Source: Ruegeria sp. HKCCD7303 (GTDB lineage Bacteria; Pseudomonadota; Alphaproteobacteria; Rhodobacterales; Rhodobacteraceae). Taken from it: a stretch of 64,000 bases of DNA. The first letter of the stretch is position 1. Each line of letters opens with the position of its first letter. The notes beneath the pieces were generated by a model. That model was given only the letters and a program-made list of their open reading frames with translations, had not been told where the DNA came from and searched no databases. The translations under genes and the position numbers were made by a program. Shown piece by piece: positions 59,764-64,000 of the stretch. Location of the stretch: positions 62,001 through 126,000 of the forward strand of contig NZ_WVRE01000009.1 of the NCBI RefSeq assembly GCF_013111185.1. Direction: 5' to 3'.

Positions 59764-61938
59764 TTAGTTGCCGCCGAATATATTTCTCAGCAGGTTATTG
59801 ATGTCTTCCGCAAAACCGCCCTGCCTACGACGGGGCTGTGGCTGCGCAACTTGCACCGGCGGTTCAGGTGCCATCATCGGCAGGGGCGTTGGCGTCATCC
59901 CTTCGGTGACACGCAGCATGGTCTCTTTCCAGATTTCAGCAGGCAGCCCGCCCCCGGTTACGCCAGACAGCGGCGTGTTGTCGTCATACCCCATCCAGAC
60001 GCCGGTCACATAATCAGCCGTAAAACCGATGAACCACGCATCCCGCGCGGCCTGAGTTGTCCCGGTTTTGCCTGCCACCTGCCAACCCGGCAGCTTGGCG
60101 CGTCCGCCGGTGCCTTCGGACACCACACGCTCCATCATCCAGGTCAGTTGCTTGGCGGCCGAGTCGTTGATCACCCGTTCACCAATACCTGTCGTCGTGA
60201 CCATGACGGGCGTTTCATCCCCCAGCAGCTTCAGCTCGGTTAAGCCATAAGGCTCCACTGCCGATCCACCGTTCAGGATTCCTGCGTAAGCTCCGGTCAT
60301 CTCGATCAGCGTGCTTTCCGACGCGCCCAGCGCCAAGGCCGGACCCTGCGCCAGATCGCTGGCAATACCAAAGCCGCTTGCGACAGTGCGGACGTTATCC
60401 AAACCCGAAATCTCCGCCACTTTCACAGCCGGAATGTTCAAAGAGTTCATCAACGCATCTGCCAACGTCACCTGCCCATAGAACTTGTTGGTGTAGTTTT
60501 TGGGGCACCATTGACCTGAACCGGGAATGTTCACGCAGTAAGGCTCATCCATCACCGTATCCAGCGGCGAATACCCAAGTTCCAGCGCGGTGGCGTAAAC
60601 GAACGGCTTGAAGGACGACCCTGTCTGACGCAACGCCTGCGTCGCCCGGTTAAACGCACCAGACACCCTTGTCTTGCGCCCACCAACCATGCCGCGCACT
60701 GCACCGTCCGCAGACATCACGACAATCGCGGCCTGCGCCTCGGACCCTTCGCGCACCTTTTCCTGAAAGATGAACTTCAGCGCTTCTTCGGCAGAGGTTT
60801 GGATGCGCTGATCCAGAGTGGTACGGATCACCACATCCTCGGTGGTGTTGCGCGTAAAGAACTCGGGCCCACTTGCCATGACCCAATCCGCGAAATATCC
60901 GCCTGCGCGCGCAGCGGCAGCTTCTGAAAGCTCGGCCGGTCTGGTGCGTGCTTCGCTGGCTTGTGCCGCGGTCAAATAGCCCTGGTCCTCCATCAAACCA
61001 ATCACAAGCCGTGCCCGGTCCTGAGAACGTTGCAGGTTATTCGTTGGCGCATACCGCGTGGGTGCCACCAGCAGACCGGCCAGCATCGCAGCCTCAGCTG
61101 GGGAAACTTCTGCGGCAGACTTTCCAAAGTATCGCTGGCTGGCCGCTTCAAACCCGCGCGCGCCTGCACCCAAGAAGGCCCGGTTCAGGTAGATCGTCAG
61201 AACCTCGTTCTTGGAGTATTTGACCTCCATCGCCATTGCATAAACGGCTTCCTTGGCCTTGCGCCAAAGCGAGCCCTGGCGGCAATCGGCCTCGTAAGTG
61301 GCTTCAGAGTCCCATTCAGACGGATCATACGGCTCTCCCAGACACAGCAGTTTGGCTGTCTGTTGGGTGATGGTTGACCCGCCATGGCCAGACAAAGGCC
61401 CGCGTCCTTCGCTCAGGTTGATGCGCACGGCACTTGCAACGCCGCGCGGGCTGACACCGAAATGACGGTAGAATCGCTTGTCCTCGGTCGCGATCACGGC
61501 GTTCTTCAGATGGGGCGACACCGTATCCGCCGTGATCACCCCGCCAAACTGATCCCCGCGCCAGGCAAAAACCTTGCCATCGCGATCCAACAAGGTCACT
61601 GACCCGCGCGCGCGCCCGTCCAGTAAGGCATCTACATTGGGCAGAGTTGTATACACGATGCCGACCGCCAATGCGATCAGGGCGGCGACAATTGCCCCCA
61701 CGCGCCACGTCAAACCCCAGATCAACCTCCAGATCCAGCGGAAGAGTCGACGGAAAATACCGCCTCCGTTTCCGCCGGTGCGTTTGCGCTTTGTCTTGCG
61801 CGTGGTTTTGCGGGCGGTCGTCTTGCGTGCGGTCGATTTCTTGCCCGCCGGGCGCTTGGAGGCCGACGGTTTACGCCCTTTGGAGGGGTATCTTTTGTCC
61901 GCAACCAATCGCGGCTTTCGGCGCTTGGACTCAGTCAT
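59764..61938 (-). CDS. class A penicillin-binding protein (PBP1A-type)
   Basis: A 724-residue bifunctional peptidoglycan synthase. The first 80 residues are cytosolic and unusually Lys/Arg-rich (KKSTARKTTARKTTRKTKRK region), then a membrane anchor (about 80-98), a GT51 transglycosylase domain (Glu152 in ATEDKRFYRHFG, GGSTITQQTAK at about 187-196) and a transpeptidase domain with Ser441-S-F-Lys444, a SLN motif and KTGTT near the C-terminus. The C-terminus is Pro/Gln-rich. Start ATG at 61938. Expected role: wall polymerisation and cross-linking. Confidence 0.95.
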   Translation of the reverse strand: MTESKRRKPRLVADKRYPSKGRKPSASKRPAGKKSTARKTTARKTTRKTKRKRTGGNGGGIFRRLFRWIWRLIWGLTWRVGAIVAALIALAVGIVYTTLPNVDALLDGRARGSVTLLDRDGKVFAWRGDQFGGVITADTVSPHLKNAVIATEDKRFYRHFGVSPRGVASAVRINLSEGRGPLSGHGGSTITQQTAKLLCLGEPYDPSEWDSEATYEADCRQGSLWRKAKEAVYAMAMEVKYSKNEVLTIYLNRAFLGAGARGFEAASQRYFGKSAAEVSPAEAAMLAGLLVAPTRYAPTNNLQRSQDRARLVIGLMEDQGYLTAAQASEARTRPAELSEAAAARAGGYFADWVMASGPEFFTRNTTEDVVIRTTLDQRIQTSAEEALKFIFQEKVREGSEAQAAIVVMSADGAVRGMVGGRKTRVSGAFNRATQALRQTGSSFKPFVYATALELGYSPLDTVMDEPYCVNIPGSGQWCPKNYTNKFYGQVTLADALMNSLNIPAVKVAEISGLDNVRTVASGFGIASDLAQGPALALGASESTLIEMTGAYAGILNGGSAVEPYGLTELKLLGDETPVMVTTTGIGERVINDSAAKQLTWMMERVVSEGTGGRAKLPGWQVAGKTGTTQAARDAWFIGFTADYVTGVWMGYDDNTPLSGVTGGGLPAEIWKETMLRVTEGMTPTPLPMMAPEPPVQVAQPQPRRRQGGFAEDINNLLRNIFGGN

Positions 61939-62196
61939 GCTCAAACTCTGCCCGTTATACTTTTGCGCCACCATACCCCGGAGACCCGTCTATGTAGAGG
62001 TCCGAATTTCCGTAATTTCCCCTCATCAATCTGCTCATTTTTTAGCCACTTCGTACTTTTTGTGCAAAAAATGTGCAACAATACGCCATTTTGGTATGCA
62101 ATTACGACCCGTAACCGTTTCTTACGACGTTCTGTCACGCTCTTTTTCTGCAGGTGCAAACAAACCGGTCCCACCGGACAATCAGAGGGGAAAGAC
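61939..62196. promoter_or_regulatory. shared promoter region of PBP gene and glnK
   Basis: 258 bp between divergent genes. On the glnK side there is a direct repeat TGTGCAA (62061-62067 and 62072-62078, 11-bp period) followed by CCATTTTGG at 62086-62094, the centre of the NtrC consensus. No good -24/-12 sigma-54 pair is seen; in Rhodobacter NtrC works with sigma-70, so this is not against it. Confidence 0.5.
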
Positions 62197-62535
62197 GTGA
62201 AACTGATCATTGCGACAATCAAGCCGTTCAAGCTGGAGGAGGTGCGCGAGGCACTGACCCAAGCTGGCGTGCGCGGCATGATGGTGACCGAAATCAAGGG
62301 CTTCGGCTCGCAGTCCGGTCACACCGAAATCTACCGTGGGGCCGAATACGCCGTGAACTTCGTGCCCAAGATCAAGCTCGAGATCGTGGTACCGGCCACA
62401 ATGGCCGACCAGATCGTCGAGACCATCACCAACACCGCCAAAACCGGCAAAATCGGTGACGGCAAGATTTTCGTCCTCGATGTCGAGCAGGCCCTGCGCG
62501 TGCGAACCGGGGAAACCAACGAGGAAGCGCTGTAA
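62197..62535 (+). CDS. glnK: PII nitrogen-regulatory protein GlnK
   Basis: A 112-residue PII protein starting with GTG at 62197 behind GAGGGG. T-loop Tyr51 in EIYRGAEYAVNF is the uridylylation site; the C-terminal GDGKIFVLDVEQALRVRTGE is diagnostic. It precedes amtB by 34 nt, the classical glnK-amtB pair: PII binds and blocks AmtB when nitrogen is plentiful. I name it glnK from this pairing; it could have been labelled glnB. Confidence 0.95.
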   Translation: MKLIIATIKPFKLEEVREALTQAGVRGMMVTEIKGFGSQSGHTEIYRGAEYAVNFVPKIKLEIVVPATMADQIVETITNTAKTGKIGDGKIFVLDVEQALRVRTGETNEEAL

Positions 62536-62569
62536 GCGCGGCCACTCCACACTCATTCGAGGAAGTAAA

Positions 62570-63880
62570 ATGAACCTGATGAAATCTCTCATCCCTGCCG
62601 CTGCGCTTGTCGTGCTGCCGCAGATGGGTCTGGCGCAAGAAGCCGCTGAAGGCGAGGCTGCGCTGCACACCCAGTATATCTTTACCACCCTGCTGTTCCT
62701 GATGGCGGGCTTTCTGGTTTTCTTCATGGCTGCAGGCTTTGCCATGCTGGAAGGCGGTCTGGTGAGGTCCAAGAACGTCGCCATGCAGATGATCAAGAAC
62801 ATCGCGCTGTTTTCCATTGCCGCGATCATGTACTGGCTGGTTGGCTTCAACACGATGTATCCGGGCGACTTCAATGGTTTCTTTGCCATTGGCGGCCCAA
62901 CCGTGCTTGATCCGGTTGGCGTTGACCCTGCCGAGGCTGCTTTGGACTACGCCTCGATCGGCTCGGACTTCTTCTTCCAGTTGGTCTTTGTGGCGGCAAC
63001 CGCGTCGATCGTGTCGGGTGCCGTAGCGGAGCGTATCAAGCTTTGGCCCTTCCTGATCTTCGTCGTCGTGCTGACCGGTATCCTGTACCCGATCTCGGGG
63101 TCGTGGAAATGGGGCGGCGGCTGGCTGGATGCCATGGGCTTTTCCGACTTCGCCGGTTCGACCGTTGTACACTCGGTCGGTGGCTGGGCCGCTCTGGCTG
63201 GCTGTCTGATCCTTGGGCCACGTATCGGCAAGTACAAGGACGGCAAAGTTCATCCGATGCCCGGTTCAAATCTGGCGCTGGCGACCTTGGGTACGTTCAT
63301 TCTGTGGCTGGGTTGGTTCGGTTTCAACGGCGGCTCGCAGCTGGCGATGGGCACCGTGGGTGACGTAACCGACGTATCGCGCATCTTCGCCAACACCAAC
63401 ATGGCCGCCGCATCCGGTGCTGTCGCAGCCCTGATCATGACACAGGTCCTGTACAAAAAGCCTGACCTGACCATGGTGCTGAACGGCGCGCTGGCCGGTC
63501 TGGTGTCAATCACCGCTGAACCTCTGGCCCCGACCCTGTTCGGCGCGCTTTGGATCGGTGCTGTGGGCGGTATCATCGTGGTCTTCGCGGTTCCGATGCT
63601 GGACAAGTTCAAGATCGACGATGTGGTCGGTGCCATCCCGGTCCACCTGTTCGCAGGCATCTGGGGCACCATCGCCGTCATCTTCTACGGTGAAGCCAGC
63701 CTGATAACCCAGTTGACCGGTGTAGTGGCCTACGGTGTCTTCACCTTCGTGGCCGCTTTGATCCTTTGGACGATCCTGAAAGCCACCCTTGGCATTCGCG
63801 TCAGCGAAGAGGACGAAATCAACGGTCTGGACATGGCGGAACTGGGTATGGAAGCATATCCTGAGTTCTCGAAGGGCTAA
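62570..63880 (+). CDS. amtB: ammonium transporter AmtB
   Basis: A 436-residue channel with signal peptide (to about residue 22, GLAQ) and eleven membrane segments. Conserved AGFAMLEGGLVRSKN, DFAGSTVVHSVGGWAAL (with the pore His of the twin-His pair nearby) and IPVHLFAGIWGTIAV are visible. GAGGAAG precedes the ATG. Translated with glnK. Confidence 0.97.
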   Translation: MNLMKSLIPAAALVVLPQMGLAQEAAEGEAALHTQYIFTTLLFLMAGFLVFFMAAGFAMLEGGLVRSKNVAMQMIKNIALFSIAAIMYWLVGFNTMYPGDFNGFFAIGGPTVLDPVGVDPAEAALDYASIGSDFFFQLVFVAATASIVSGAVAERIKLWPFLIFVVVLTGILYPISGSWKWGGGWLDAMGFSDFAGSTVVHSVGGWAALAGCLILGPRIGKYKDGKVHPMPGSNLALATLGTFILWLGWFGFNGGSQLAMGTVGDVTDVSRIFANTNMAAASGAVAALIMTQVLYKKPDLTMVLNGALAGLVSITAEPLAPTLFGALWIGAVGGIIVVFAVPMLDKFKIDDVVGAIPVHLFAGIWGTIAVIFYGEASLITQLTGVVAYGVFTFVAALILWTILKATLGIRVSEEDEINGLDMAELGMEAYPEFSKG

Positions 63881-63897
63881 GACCATATTAAATTATC

Positions 63898-63937
63898 AAA
63901 AAAACCCGGGCGTTCGCGCCCGGGTTTTCTTTTTTTA
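63898..63937. terminator. terminator after amtB
   Basis: A 12-bp perfect stem (63901-63912 with 63917-63928) closed by a TTCG tetraloop and followed by a T-run. Ends amtB and probably also the leftward gene at the right edge. Confidence 0.95.
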
Positions 63938-63951
63938 GAATGTTATTGAGA

Positions 63952-64000
63952 TCAAACGCCGACGTCGATAATCGCCTTCGCCAGAATCGGTACCGTTGTC
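63952..64000 (-). CDS. 3' end of a leftward gene (partial)
   Basis: A leftward frame open to the window edge ends with TGA at 63952-63954; its last residues read TTVPILAKAIIDVGV. It is convergent with amtB across the terminator. Too short to assign a family. Confidence 0.5.
   Translation of the reverse strand, partial: TTVPILAKAIIDVGV

Noticed and set aside
62130..62150. Sigma-54 promoter (TGTCAC...CTGCA) upstream of glnK
   Set aside because: The spacing between the GG-like and GC elements is about 4 nt too long and the -24 element is degenerate.
1..64000. tRNA, rRNA, CRISPR or prophage elements
   Set aside because: No cloverleaf, repeat-spacer array, integrase, transposase or phage structural gene was seen in any gap or frame.

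Overview
The window looks like a chromosomal segment of a marine alphaproteobacterium of the Rhodobacterales, Roseobacter group. The reasons are a GC-rich sequence (roughly 60 percent by eye), GTG/TTG starts, CtrA-type boxes in the flagellar locus, DUF1523-like and DUF6638-like membrane/cytosolic proteins, and a leuC-hdeD-leuD...leuB layout. No rRNA, tRNA, CRISPR array, transposase or prophage was seen. Genus is not determined.

Layout. (1) 1-6.6 kb: a small secreted protein, an L,D-transpeptidase and a CAP-domain lipoprotein, then the envelope/stress operon rnd-kdsD-lptC-lptA-lptB followed by hpf and ptsN, all read leftward; rpoN and kdsC are missing from their usual places. (2) 6.6-8.8 kb: a CsoR/RcnR-type metal regulator with a G-tract operator, a His-tailed MFS exporter and an Lrp/AsnC regulator. 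(3) 8.8-25.8 kb: half of a flagellar system: SLT muramidase-flhA-fliR-flhB-FliJ-like protein rightward, fliL-flgH-flgA-flgG-flgF-fliQ-fliE-flgC-flgB leftward, then fliI, motB, flgE, flgK, flgL, flgI rightward. Three TTAA-N7-TTAA-like CtrA boxes sit at the three promoters of this part. (4) 25.8-33.6 kb: a leftward eight-gene operon of poorly known proteins around a AAA+ ATPase, with a long coiled-coil protein first, and an AT-richer Mrr-type nuclease gene translationally nested behind the ATPase. This is the best candidate for an undescribed system. (5) 33.6-38.2 kb: gabD, a secreted phytase-like protein behind a four-unit Pho box, and a small EthD-like protein. (6) 38.2-40.7 kb: Hsp20 with a ROSE-type RNA thermometer and a sigma-32-like promoter, then two tandem secreted trypsin-like proteases. 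(7) 40.8-48.8 kb: glcDEF, a DUF599 membrane protein, a small secreted protein, a flavodoxin-like protein, rlmH, rsfS (with an 18-codon leader ORF) and an MscS channel. (8) 48.9-59.7 kb: leuC, hdeD-like, leuD, a membrane protein, a secreted EEP phosphoesterase, an IlvD/Edd dehydratase, a short-chain NAD(P) epimerase-like gene divergent from a LysR regulator, a peroxiredoxin-like gene and leuB. (9) 59.7-64 kb: a class A penicillin-binding protein, divergent from glnK-amtB.

How it works together: lptABC, kdsD, LD-transpeptidase and PBP1 serve the envelope; the flagellar block supplies the export gate, basal-body rod, rings, hook and hook-associated proteins; leuBCD give leucine synthesis; glnK-amtB senses and imports ammonium; glcDEF oxidises glycolate, a common phytoplankton exudate. 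All functional calls rest on reading of translated sequence and family knowledge; no database search was run.
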